Assembly (NCBI GenBank): GCA_045403145.1
Contig: JAXIPA010000098.1
Span: 1-7,181, forward strand
Origin: JAJYKN01 sp045403145
GTDB lineage: Bacteria > Nitrospirota > UBA9217
DNA: 7,181 nt
Direction: 5' to 3'
Notes under the pieces: generated by a model
The model's database searches: none
What the model was told of the DNA's origin: nothing
The model's input: the letters and a program-made list of their open reading frames with translations, nothing else
Shown here: in pieces, positions 1 to 6,027 of the stretch
Layout of the letters: every line of letters starts with the position of its first letter
Position numbering within the stretch: position 1 is the stretch's first letter
Position numbers and translations under genes: made by a program

Positions 1-567
1 AGCGCCGATGAGTGCGGACATAAGTGATGGCGGTAATGCGCCGTTTCCCAATAGAGGAAAAGAAAGGATGCTTTTTAGCTTGTCATTTTTCAAATAGTTG
101 TCCAATAAATTTTGAAAAGTCCAGTTTCTAATGCGTGTAAAAAAATGCTGGTCCGGTTTAATTATGAAATTAAAAAAATCTTTGATACTATCCCTTTCCT
201 CCGGGAAAACACTTTGGAAGTCATTTATCGTTTTGTCTAAATCGGTATAAAACGAAACTTTATAATCAGGAGTGATTATTATGTCTGAAGGATCATATCT
301 AGTAATATTTACTTTTTTATCAATTCCTAGATCATTAAATACTTTTCTTACAATTCCGTCTTTTCTGTATCCTCCAAAGGAGTGAGCAGCGGCATCAAAT
401 GTGAACCCTTGTCGCTTGAACGAGGTGCAGTAGCCTCCTGGCTTGAAATGTTGTTCTGCAATAAGCACCTTCATGCCAGCTTTTGCAAGGTAGCAGCCAC
501 AAACAAGGCCTCCCATGCCCGCCCCTACTATTACGGCATCATAACTATCTTTAAGAGTTTGTATCAT
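1..567 (-). CDS. CrtI/phytoene-desaturase-like FAD-dependent oxidoreductase (partial, C-terminus outside window)
   Basis: The first 189 residues are visible and the frame is still open at the left edge. An N-terminal Rossmann FAD-binding motif is clear: VIVGAGMGGL with GxGxxG at residues 15-20, an acidic residue (E38) ending the second strand, then PGGYCTSF at 43-50 and FDAAAHSFGG at 57-66. This is the pattern of the phytoene desaturase/carotenoid isomerase/RetSat-like flavoenzyme superfamily, whose members desaturate, isomerise or saturate polyene chains; full proteins are about 490-520 residues. The ATG at 567-565 overlaps the ACP stop in an ATGA arrangement, and no good Shine-Dalgarno precedes it, so translation is probably coupled to the ACP gene. 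A later Met (residue 18) would cut the FAD motif, so this start is favoured. Placement directly after an ACP suggests an acyl-chain substrate (inference). GC is about 39% by hand count, well below fabG upstream. The exact reaction cannot be told from the N-terminus. Confidence 0.88.
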   Translation of the reverse strand, partial: MIQTLKDSYDAVIVGAGMGGLVCGCYLAKAGMKVLIAEQHFKPGGYCTSFKRQGFTFDAAAHSFGGYRKDGIVRKVFNDLGIDKKVNITRYDPSDIIITPDYKVSFYTDLDKTINDFQSVFPEERDSIKDFFNFIIKPDQHFFTRIRNWTFQNLLDNYLKNDKLKSILSFPLLGNGALPPSLMSALIGA

Positions 568-818
568 TTACAGGATTTTTGCTTCAACAAATTATTTACA
601 AGATCAACAGCCTCTGTCACGGTAGTAATTTTAGGAACATCCTCATCTCGCACTGAAATTTTAAATTTTTTTTCAATTGCCACGGTAATCTCAATCGCCT
701 TAATAGAGTCCACTTCCAGGTCCTTGAAAAAATTCTTCTCCGGCGTTATGTCCTTCTCATCAAATCCCGAGACCTCAGAGATTATGAAAATGATTTCTTT
801 TTGCACATTTTCAGCCAT
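564..818 (-). CDS. Acyl carrier protein (84 aa), dedicated to the cluster
   Basis: A small acidic helical protein with the carrier motif DLEVDSIKAIEI. Ser38 in DSI is the predicted 4'-phosphopantetheine attachment site; most primary-metabolism ACPs have DSL, and DSI is common in secondary FAS/PKS carriers. It would hold the growing acyl chain as a thioester for the neighbouring ketosynthases, reductase and dehydratase in the cytoplasm. I chose the ATG at 818-816. It overlaps the KS-alpha stop by 8 bp (ATGGCTGA) and follows an AGGAGG box at 838-833, though with a long 14-nt spacing. A TTG at 848 would add ten residues, but it lies upstream of that box and is less likely. The stop overlaps the ATG of the downstream oxidoreductase. 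No phosphopantetheinyl transferase is visible, so a host enzyme must load it or one lies outside the window. Confidence 0.93.
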   Translation of the reverse strand: MAENVQKEIIFIISEVSGFDEKDITPEKNFFKDLEVDSIKAIEITVAIEKKFKISVRDEDVPKITTVTEAVDLVNNLLKQKSCK

Positions 819-2052
819 TGTTAATTCCAAATCCTCCTTCGCCGACAAATTTTTTTAAGACCAGGCAGGCATTGTTCCCGCCGAATGCATAAGAATTATT
901 TAGGGCTATATTGACGGTATGCTTTCTCGACTGGTTGGGCACACAGTCGATATCGCATTCCGGATCCGGAGTTTCGTAATTTATGGTCGGTGGAACCTTA
1001 TCATTTTTAACGGCGAGTGAGCAGGCGACCGCTTCAAGCGCGGAGGCCGCCCCCATGGTGTGACCGAGCATGGATTTGATGGAACTGGCGGGTATCTTCT
1101 TAGAACGGTCCCCAAAAACCTTTTTTATGGCAGCAGACTCGTTCCGGTCATTGGTAAGTGTACCCGTCCCATGGGCACTGATGTAATCCACTTGCTCAGC
1201 AGTAATGCCTGTATCTTGCATGGCTTTCGTCATACATGCGACGATACCCTCCGTCGAGGACGTAGTCATGTGGAAGGCATCGCAACTTAAGCCATACCCT
1301 AATACCTCGGCATAAATTTTGGATTTTCTTCGCAACGCGTTTTCGAGGGATTCAAGCACTACTAATGCAGCGCCTTCGGCAACCATCATACCTTTCCTGC
1401 TTTTGTCAAAAGGCCGGCACTTTTCAGGTGCCACTGCTGAAAATTGATTAAATCCGGTAAAGGCCACCTTTGATAAAGGCTCCGCGCCTCCCGCAAGGAG
1501 TATTTCGGCTCTGCCGAGGCGGATCAAATCAACCCCGTATCCTATTGCATAATTACCTGCCGCGCAGGCGGTTGAAAACATCAAACAAGGCCCATGCAGA
1601 GAAAATTCACGAGCTATTAATGAAGGGGTCGAATGCGTTGGCACTTGGCGAAGAAGGTTCTCGCTTAAATCACTCTGTCTTTCGGCGACAATCATTTCGT
1701 CTATCTTTTCCACGGACTGAACAGACCCCATCGTTGTCCCAATACAGGCGCCAGCCCGCATATCAGAAATTTCACTTATTGACAAATTAGCATCTTTTAG
1801 TGCAAGTTTTGCCGCTGCAAACGCCAACTGTGACGCCCTGCTTAAGGAATTAAGCCTGTCTTTTTGAATAAATTCATCAGGTCGAAAGTTTTTAACCTCT
1901 CCTCCGTTATGAGTAAATTGGTTCGAGGTGTCAAAGGACGATATCGGGCTTATCCCTGATTTTCCCTTCAGGAGATTTTCCCAGAACTCCTCCCAGCCGA
2001 TGCCGATAGAGGAAATAACGCCCAATCCTGTTATGACGACTCTCTTATTCAT
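811..2052 (-). CDS. Beta-ketoacyl-ACP synthase, FabF/KS-alpha type, catalytically complete
   Basis: A 413-residue condensing enzyme (typical FabF is about 410) expected to catalyse decarboxylative Claisen condensation of acyl and malonyl-ACP. The full thiolase-fold triad is present: nucleophile Cys163 in STACAAG (160-166), His294 in SAHGTGT, and His331 in KSMLGHTMGAAS, with the conserved Lys326 before it. The C-terminal NNSYAFGGNNA (385-395) matches the FabF phenylalanine gatekeeper loop. The N-terminus MNKRVVITGLGVISSIG is the usual KAS start. Its ATG overlaps the dehydratase stop by 8 bp (ATGAATAA) and has little Shine-Dalgarno, so translational coupling is likely. The 3' end overlaps the ACP start by 8 bp. 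With the degenerate synthase at 2489-3724 it forms a KS-alpha/KS-beta pair, as in type II polyketide and aryl-polyene systems. It could instead be a lone FabF homologue, but the clustering argues for a specialised pathway. Confidence 0.95.
   Translation of the reverse strand: MNKRVVITGLGVISSIGIGWEEFWENLLKGKSGISPISSFDTSNQFTHNGGEVKNFRPDEFIQKDRLNSLSRASQLAFAAAKLALKDANLSISEISDMRAGACIGTTMGSVQSVEKIDEMIVAERQSDLSENLLRQVPTHSTPSLIAREFSLHGPCLMFSTACAAGNYAIGYGVDLIRLGRAEILLAGGAEPLSKVAFTGFNQFSAVAPEKCRPFDKSRKGMMVAEGAALVVLESLENALRRKSKIYAEVLGYGLSCDAFHMTTSSTEGIVACMTKAMQDTGITAEQVDYISAHGTGTLTNDRNESAAIKKVFGDRSKKIPASSIKSMLGHTMGAASALEAVACSLAVKNDKVPPTINYETPDPECDIDCVPNQSRKHTVNIALNNSYAFGGNNACLVLKKFVGEGGFGINNG
833..838 (-). 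promoter_or_regulatory. Ribosome binding site of the ACP gene, inside KS-alpha
   Basis: AGGAGG on the minus strand, 14 nt before the ATG at 818. It is encoded by the last codons of KS-alpha (the Glu-Gly-Gly of its C-terminal tail). It supports the ATG at 818 over the TTG at 848, which lies upstream of it. A strong own site fits the need for more ACP than synthase, but the spacing is longer than ideal. Confidence 0.6.
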
Positions 2053-2485
2053 TTTTTACACTGAATACCATCTCCGCCTCGGTTATTTTTTTGTCGCCGA
2101 CAAATACCTCGCCCGACACATAGGCGCCGGTCGGCAGGGATTTCACATTTTCGACTCTTATTTTCAACTGGTCGCCCGGCACGGCGGGATGGAGAAATCG
2201 GGCCTTGACCGAGCCGAAGAAATAAAGCGGTTTCTTATCGCCGCTTTCGTTTTTTCCGCTTGTTGCGAAGAGAATAATGGCGGTCTGCGCCATTGCTTCC
2301 ATTATTAAAGCACCCGGCATGATCGCCTTCTCGGGAAAATGGCCGAGGAAGACCATATCATTACCAGAGATATTTTTAATAGCAACTGCGTGTTTCCCGG
2401 GCTCGAGCTCCACGACCTTATCGATCATGAGGAAGGGAAAGCGCTGGGGGATTAATTTCTTTATCTCTTCGAAGTCAAGCTGCAT
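2045..2485 (-). CDS. fabZ: 3-hydroxyacyl-ACP dehydratase, FabZ-like (146 aa)
   Basis: A single hotdog-fold protein of normal FabZ length, predicted to dehydrate 3-hydroxyacyl-ACP to trans-2-enoyl-ACP. It has IPQRFPFLMIDKV at 12-24, then GHFPEKAIMPGALIMEAMAQ at 48-67. The latter holds the catalytic His49 and Glu63 of the GHFPxxxxMPGxLxxEAxAQ signature. The position that is often His in LPHRYPF is Gln14, a common natural variant. The ATG at 2485 sits 3 nt after the KS-beta stop, with an AGGTGA-like ribosome site just upstream inside that gene. The stop overlaps the KS-alpha start by 8 bp. It lies between the two synthases, so it is part of the same operon. With no enoyl reductase in view, its enoyl product may be retained (inference). 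Confidence 0.94.
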   Translation of the reverse strand: MQLDFEEIKKLIPQRFPFLMIDKVVELEPGKHAVAIKNISGNDMVFLGHFPEKAIMPGALIMEAMAQTAIILFATSGKNESGDKKPLYFFGSVKARFLHPAVPGDQLKIRVENVKSLPTGAYVSGEVFVGDKKITEAEMVFSVKNE

Positions 2486-2488
2486 CGA

Positions 2489-3724
2489 TCACCTGTTATA
2501 GCGGCCTACAATAACCGCTGAATTCTGACCATAGGGGTCAGCCGAAGTTACCAGTACGTTCTGTATCTGTTTCTTGCGTGCCGCACCGGGAACATAATCG
2601 AGATCGCACTCGGGATCTTTTTCCTGATAATTTGCAGTGGACGGGACCATACCTTTCTGGATTGCGCCAATTGCCGCTGCCAACGAAAGAGCGCCGGAAG
2701 CTGAAAACGATTCTCCCACCATGGACTTTATTGAGCTCACGGGAATCGTGTAGGCATGTTTTTCAAAAACCTCTTTTATTACCCTTGTCTCCATCCGGTC
2801 AAGTCCTCTCGTCGAATTGGAACAGGCAGAGATATAGTCAATGTCTTCCGGATTGAGAGAAGCATCTTTTAATGCATGGACAATAGCATTCTTTAACCCT
2901 TGTCCCTCGTGATTGAAAGAGCTGTCCGCCGAAGGATCAAAAGCATTGCCATATCCCAGGACTCTTGCGTGAATGGCGGCGCCCCTGTTTAACGCGTGCT
3001 CTTCATCTTCAAGCACCAGTATCGCAGCGCCCTCAGAAAGAATTGTTCCGTTTCTTCTCGCATCAAAGGGACAACATACAGGCTCCGAACCGTCTGTCCC
3101 TGATAAACAGCCGAGTTTGTGAAAGCCCATAAAGGTCTCTTCACACAGCTCTTCAACACCGCCTGCAAGTACGACGTCGGCCCTGTTCAATCTTATGAAG
3201 TCCGCGGCATAGGATACGGCATCAAGGCTCGCGCAGAAGCCCGTGGATATGGTGGTGTTGAAACCTTTTATTTTATATCGAATGGATACCTGGCTGGCCG
3301 GGGAATTTATAACGGTGTTCGGAAAGTGAGAGGGATTCACGAACCGCGGCCCCTCGATGAGACCCGACCGGTCGAATTGCGAGATGCTGTGGAGGCTCCC
3401 GAAGGTTGTGCCGATGGAGACGCCCATGGAATGGGTATTGTGCTCCGTAATCTCAAGCTTGCCGTCGTCTATGGCAAGTTTCGCCGCGGAGCATATAAGC
3501 CGCGTGCTCCTGTCGAGGTCCCGCAGTCCTTTTTTCCCGAGAAGAGCAAGAGGATCGAAGTCGGATATCTCGCCGGCATGGTGGACTTGAAAGGGCGCTG
3601 TATCGAACAGGGTTGTTTTCCTGAACCCTGTTTTCCCCTGAAATAGCCCTTCCCAGTAGTTATCCCTGCCGATGCCGATGGGCGATAAAACCCCTATGCC
3701 TGAGATCACGACCGTTCTTGCCAT
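2489..3724 (-). CDS. Degenerate ketosynthase, chain-length-factor-like (KS-beta)
   Basis: A 411-residue KAS-fold protein that aligns end to end with KS-alpha (MARTVVISGIGVLSPIG at the N-terminus, RADVVLAGGVEE near 181-192) but lacks all three catalytic residues. The nucleophile motif is STGFCAS (160-166), putting Phe163 where Cys should be, with a Cys one position later. The first His is Cys301 (ISACSNST) and the second is Glu338 (KSMVGESF). The conserved Lys333 remains. The gatekeeper loop is also changed, to SADPYGQNSA. This resembles chain-length factors of type II PKS and aryl-polyene systems, which pair with an active synthase and shape the product-length tunnel. Condensation by this subunit alone is unlikely, although the adjacent Cys164 leaves some doubt. 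The start lies 6 nt after the fabG stop, and no frameshift or stop suggests decay. Confidence 0.93.
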   Translation of the reverse strand: MARTVVISGIGVLSPIGIGRDNYWEGLFQGKTGFRKTTLFDTAPFQVHHAGEISDFDPLALLGKKGLRDLDRSTRLICSAAKLAIDDGKLEITEHNTHSMGVSIGTTFGSLHSISQFDRSGLIEGPRFVNPSHFPNTVINSPASQVSIRYKIKGFNTTISTGFCASLDAVSYAADFIRLNRADVVLAGGVEELCEETFMGFHKLGCLSGTDGSEPVCCPFDARRNGTILSEGAAILVLEDEEHALNRGAAIHARVLGYGNAFDPSADSSFNHEGQGLKNAIVHALKDASLNPEDIDYISACSNSTRGLDRMETRVIKEVFEKHAYTIPVSSIKSMVGESFSASGALSLAAAIGAIQKGMVPSTANYQEKDPECDLDYVPGAARKKQIQNVLVTSADPYGQNSAVIVGRYNR

Positions 3725-3730
3725 CCTGAC

Positions 3731-4483
3731 TTATATCCCCAATCCGCCGTCAATCTGTAGCACCTGCCCGGTGATGTATCGAGATGCATCGCTCGCTAAA
3801 AACACTACAACTTGCGCCACTTCATCTGATGCGCCGAACCTTCCCAGCGGGACCATTTTCATGACTTTTTCCCGGTACTTTTCAGAAAACGTTCCCGTCA
3901 TGTCGGTATCCACAAAACCGGGGGCAACCGCATTTACCCTGATGTTATAAGGCGCCACTTCCTGCGCCAGCGCTTTGGTGAAGCCGATCACGCCAGCCTT
4001 TGCAGCCGCATAATTAGCCTGACCCGCGAGCGGATGGATGCCGCTCACCGACGAGATATTCACGATATTGCCGCTCTTTTGCTTCAGAAAGGTGATAATA
4101 CATGCACGGGTCGTATTGAAAACGCCGGTGAGGTCTGTATCTATGACCTCGGACCAGTCCTCTTTGCTCATCATCATGAGAGACTTATCGCGTGTGATGC
4201 CCGCGTTGTTGACAAGGATATCGATACTTCCGAATTCTTTTTTTACCTCTTCTACAAATGTCTTTGCGCCCTCAAAATCCCTCACGTCCAGTTGAAGTGG
4301 TGTTGCTCTCCTGCCCATGCTCCGAATCTCTTGTACCAGCGATTCCGCCGCGGCTGGATTTTTCGTATACGTGAATGCACAGTCAGCACCTTCCCGGCAC
4401 AGGGCAAGGACGATAGCGCGGCCTATGCCCCTCGTCCCTCCGGTTACGATCGCCACCTTATTGAGAAATGGGTTCTTTTCCAT
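3731..4483 (-). CDS. fabG: 3-oxoacyl-ACP reductase, FabG-like short-chain dehydrogenase
   Basis: A 250-residue classical SDR, predicted to reduce beta-ketoacyl-ACP to the 3-hydroxy form with NAD(P)H. The cofactor motif TGGTRGIG is at 14-21 and NNAG at 92-95. The catalytic Ser145 is in NISSVSG, with Tyr158 and Lys162 in ANYAAAK. PGFVDTDM and the C-terminal ITGQVLQIDGG are typical FabG features. The Asn of the usual tetrad (E. coli FabG N110, in ETNLSSVF) is Asp117 here (DTDLTGVF). I chose the ATG at 4483; an in-frame GTG at 4498 would add five residues, and neither has a strong Shine-Dalgarno. It is the first gene of the operon, 6 nt before KS-beta, with a candidate promoter about 46 nt upstream of the start. 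Another SDR activity is possible, but the neighbours make FabG the best call. Confidence 0.93.
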   Translation of the reverse strand: MEKNPFLNKVAIVTGGTRGIGRAIVLALCREGADCAFTYTKNPAAAESLVQEIRSMGRRATPLQLDVRDFEGAKTFVEEVKKEFGSIDILVNNAGITRDKSLMMMSKEDWSEVIDTDLTGVFNTTRACIITFLKQKSGNIVNISSVSGIHPLAGQANYAAAKAGVIGFTKALAQEVAPYNIRVNAVAPGFVDTDMTGTFSEKYREKVMKMVPLGRFGASDEVAQVVVFLASDASRYITGQVLQIDGGLGI

Positions 4484-4529
4484 GCCCTGCGCATTCACTG
4501 TAACATAACTTTAAACTGCAATCAATAGT

Positions 4530-4558
4530 ATTATAAAGCGTGGCGGGTTTATCCAGTG
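4530..4558 (-). promoter_or_regulatory. Candidate sigma-70 promoter of the FAS/PKS-like operon
   Basis: A perfect -10 hexamer TATAAT on the minus strand at 4535-4530. The -35 region 17 bp upstream (CACTGG at 4558-4553) is a poor match, so activation or another sigma factor may be involved. The expected start point, near 4523, would give a leader of about 40 nt to the ATG at 4483. A weaker alternative, TACAAT, lies at about 4586-4581, beside a palindrome. Confidence 0.45.
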
Positions 4559-4570
4559 GAGTTAAAAGTC

Positions 4571-4580
4571 TCACGCGTGA
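4571..4580. promoter_or_regulatory. Perfect 10-bp palindrome upstream of the operon promoter
   Basis: TCACGCGTGA is its own reverse complement. It lies just upstream of the candidate -35 region of the fabG operon and beside the alternative TACAAT -10, a position suited to a dimeric regulator. No regulator is encoded in the window and I do not recognise the site as a known operator. Confidence 0.35.
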
Positions 4581-4720
4581 TTGTATTTGGCTGGGGCGGA
4601 TATCTCCGACTTTTTAGGAGTTTATAAATATTTCCGGGTGTGGTTTTTTCGGGATAGCGCTTTAGCTCGTGAACAGCCTGGCTTGTTTTTCAGCCTCAGC
4701 TCGTTATAATATTTTGGGCA

Positions 4721-4757
4721 ATAAAATTGCCGGGAGGGGGACTCCCTCTCCCGGCAA
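4721..4757 (-). terminator. Intrinsic terminator of the methyltransferase gene
   Basis: A 14-bp GC-rich stem pairs 4727-4740 with 4744-4757 (one G-T wobble at 4737/4747) around an ACT triloop. On the minus strand it is followed by TTTTATT. It lies about 35 nt beyond the TAG of the methyltransferase gene. It insulates that gene from the fabG operon, so the two are probably separate transcription units. No T-tract follows on the plus strand. Confidence 0.85.
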
Positions 4758-4791
4758 GGATAACATACATCCTAATAGCAAAAGCAGGCCG

Positions 4792-5844
4792 CTAATGCTT
4801 TGTTGCAGTGTAAAAGATTATTGAACCTGATTTTACACGGGTCATTGATAATGCGTTGTCTGGTATTCCAGCTTGATGAAGCAATCTTTCAAAATCATCC
4901 TGAGTGCGCTGCAGGAAGCCATCCCAGTCAACGAGCCAGTGGTATGCTTGCGGCCGGTAACGGTTTACGTCCTTGAAAGCAGCTATAAGCTTTCCGCTGG
5001 GGTTAAGCATCAGGTAGAGGGTGTTCAGCATTTTCACAAGAAAATCATCGGCCAGGTAATCGAAATACCCAACGCTGTAAATGATGTCCTGTGCTCCGAA
5101 TGCGGACACGGCGGTCTCATAATCGAACAGTCTGAGTGCGTTATACTGAATGAATTCGGCTTTATCCGAAGAGAGGCCGGCATTGGATAAACGATCGAGA
5201 GCGAAATCGAGGGCATCGGAGTCGAAGTCGATGCATTTGAAGTGAGCGTTGGATTTTTCAATTTCCGGGATTATTTCATGCATCTCACGGCATGAGCCGC
5301 AAGCGATATCGAGTACCATCGGAGATTGTCTGCTGACGAGTTCTGTTTTTAACAGCTCAGCAAGTTTTTGCATTCTTTCCCTCACTCCTACGGCAAGGGT
5401 TGCGGAAAGCATGTATTTATCGAGATAATAGCCTATCCCCTCCGACATCGGCGTATTTCTATACGCGAATTCTATTGTTTTATGATCTCCCTGGTATCCC
5501 TGAGGCCAGGTCCGGGCCCGATTTGCACCGTAGCTCTTGGAGAAAATGGGGTCCGTCCTGTCACGGAAAGCGACCTGTGCGGCTTTGATTGCCGTCTTGT
5601 CATTTACCAACCTCTCGAATTGCTCGCAAACCTGGAGCATCGAGTCATTCAGGACCGCAAGCTCCTGATAGATGCTCTCGGCATCTCCGTCCTGTTGTGC
5701 TAACTTGCGTTCAATATCTCTGAGCGCATCCATATACTGGTCGGTTGTCGCTTCAAGATAGCCGATATATTTTTCGCTCTCCTCGCTGACAAGCAATGTA
5801 TTTTCGTTTATCCCCTCATTTTCGTAACTCCATGAATTCTGCAT
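4792..5844 (-). CDS. SAM-dependent methyltransferase, PhcB-like (3-hydroxy fatty acid methyl ester type)
   Basis: A 350-residue protein. An N-terminal helical, coiled-coil-prone region (about 20-95) is followed by WPQGYQGD at 113-120, then a class I methyltransferase fold. The fold has motif I VLDIACGS (177-184), the acidic end of strand 2 in CIDFD (Asp206), and YSVGYFDYL (256-264). The GYxGD element before motif I and the S-x-G-x-x-DYL segment are features I associate with the PhcB-type family annotated as extracellular factor 3-hydroxypalmitic acid methyl ester synthase, which methylates a fatty acyl carboxyl to give a diffusible signal. The substrate here is inferred only. The ATG at 5844 is chosen because GGAGG (5854-5850) sits 5 nt upstream; a TTG at 5883 would add 13 residues and lies before that site. 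It is monocistronic, closed by the terminator at 4721-4757, and adjacent to a fatty-acid-type operon, which fits an acyl substrate. Sensor and regulator partners (PhcS/PhcR-like) are not visible. Confidence 0.8.
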   Translation of the reverse strand: MQNSWSYENEGINENTLLVSEESEKYIGYLEATTDQYMDALRDIERKLAQQDGDAESIYQELAVLNDSMLQVCEQFERLVNDKTAIKAAQVAFRDRTDPIFSKSYGANRARTWPQGYQGDHKTIEFAYRNTPMSEGIGYYLDKYMLSATLAVGVRERMQKLAELLKTELVSRQSPMVLDIACGSCREMHEIIPEIEKSNAHFKCIDFDSDALDFALDRLSNAGLSSDKAEFIQYNALRLFDYETAVSAFGAQDIIYSVGYFDYLADDFLVKMLNTLYLMLNPSGKLIAAFKDVNRYRPQAYHWLVDWDGFLQRTQDDFERLLHQAGIPDNALSMTRVKSGSIIFYTATKH

Positions 5845-5849
5845 GGCCC

Positions 5850-5854
5850 CCTCC
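5850..5854 (-). promoter_or_regulatory. Ribosome binding site of the methyltransferase gene
   Basis: GGAGG on the minus strand, 5 nt before the ATG at 5844. It is the strongest Shine-Dalgarno in the window at normal spacing, and it decides the start in favour of this ATG over the in-frame TTG at 5883. Confidence 0.8.
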
Positions 5855-6000
5855 GGAATAATTTTTACAGGTGTTATAAGCAATCTGTCACGGCGGATTT
5901 AAAAAAAGACTGCTACCGCTTGGGCTTCGCTTCCTGCTGGTTTTGGAATGAAAATAGCCATGGTGTCGGGAAAAAGTATTCTATATTGCAAAATAAGGAG

Positions 6001-6027
6001 AAATTAGCTTTTATTGAAAATTAGCTT
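6001..6027. repeat. Two direct repeats of AAATTAGCTT, 17 bp apart
   Basis: AAATTAGCTT occurs at 6001-6010 and again at 6018-6027, perfect over 10 bp with a 7-bp gap. It lies 157-183 bp upstream of the methyltransferase start codon. The start-to-start distance of 17 bp is not a whole number of helical turns. It could be a tandem binding site or chance in AT-rich DNA. Confidence 0.5.

Larger units (their letters stand above)
4484..4720. other. Intergenic region between methyltransferase terminator and fabG
   Basis: No coding frame is supported here. It holds the candidate operon promoter and the palindrome described separately. It also holds two copies each of AGCTCGT (4664-4670, 4698-4704) and CAGCCT (4674-4679, 4691-4696), and an imperfect dyad around 4672-4688 (AACAGCC-T-GGCTTGTT). 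The length is more than a simple promoter needs, which fits regulated expression. Confidence 0.5.

Noticed and set aside
564..848. Longer ACP reading (94 aa) starting from TTG at 848
   Set aside because: The AGGAGG box at 833-838 lies downstream of that TTG, and the ATG at 818 begins exactly where ACP homology starts.
382..858. 158-aa plus-strand open frame across the ACP and oxidoreductase start
   Set aside because: It is antisense to the recognisable ACP and the FAD-motif coding region, has no known domain and no ribosome site; a shadow frame.
3119..3646. 175-aa plus-strand open frame
   Set aside because: It lies entirely within the KS-beta gene on the other strand, has low-complexity composition and no recognisable family; a shadow frame.
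4034..4528. 164-aa plus-strand open frame running into the operon leader
   Set aside because: It is antisense to fabG, which has all SDR motifs; the frame shows no domain and is a shadow.
4683..4710. Plus-strand promoter-like pair TTGTTT - 16 bp - TATAAT
   Set aside because: It points into the terminator hairpin and the antisense of the methyltransferase gene, with no plus-strand gene downstream. An antisense transcript is possible but unsupported.
5844..5883. Upstream TTG start for the methyltransferase
   Set aside because: A strong GGAGG lies 5 nt before the ATG at 5844 and downstream of the TTG, so the extra 13 residues are probably not translated.
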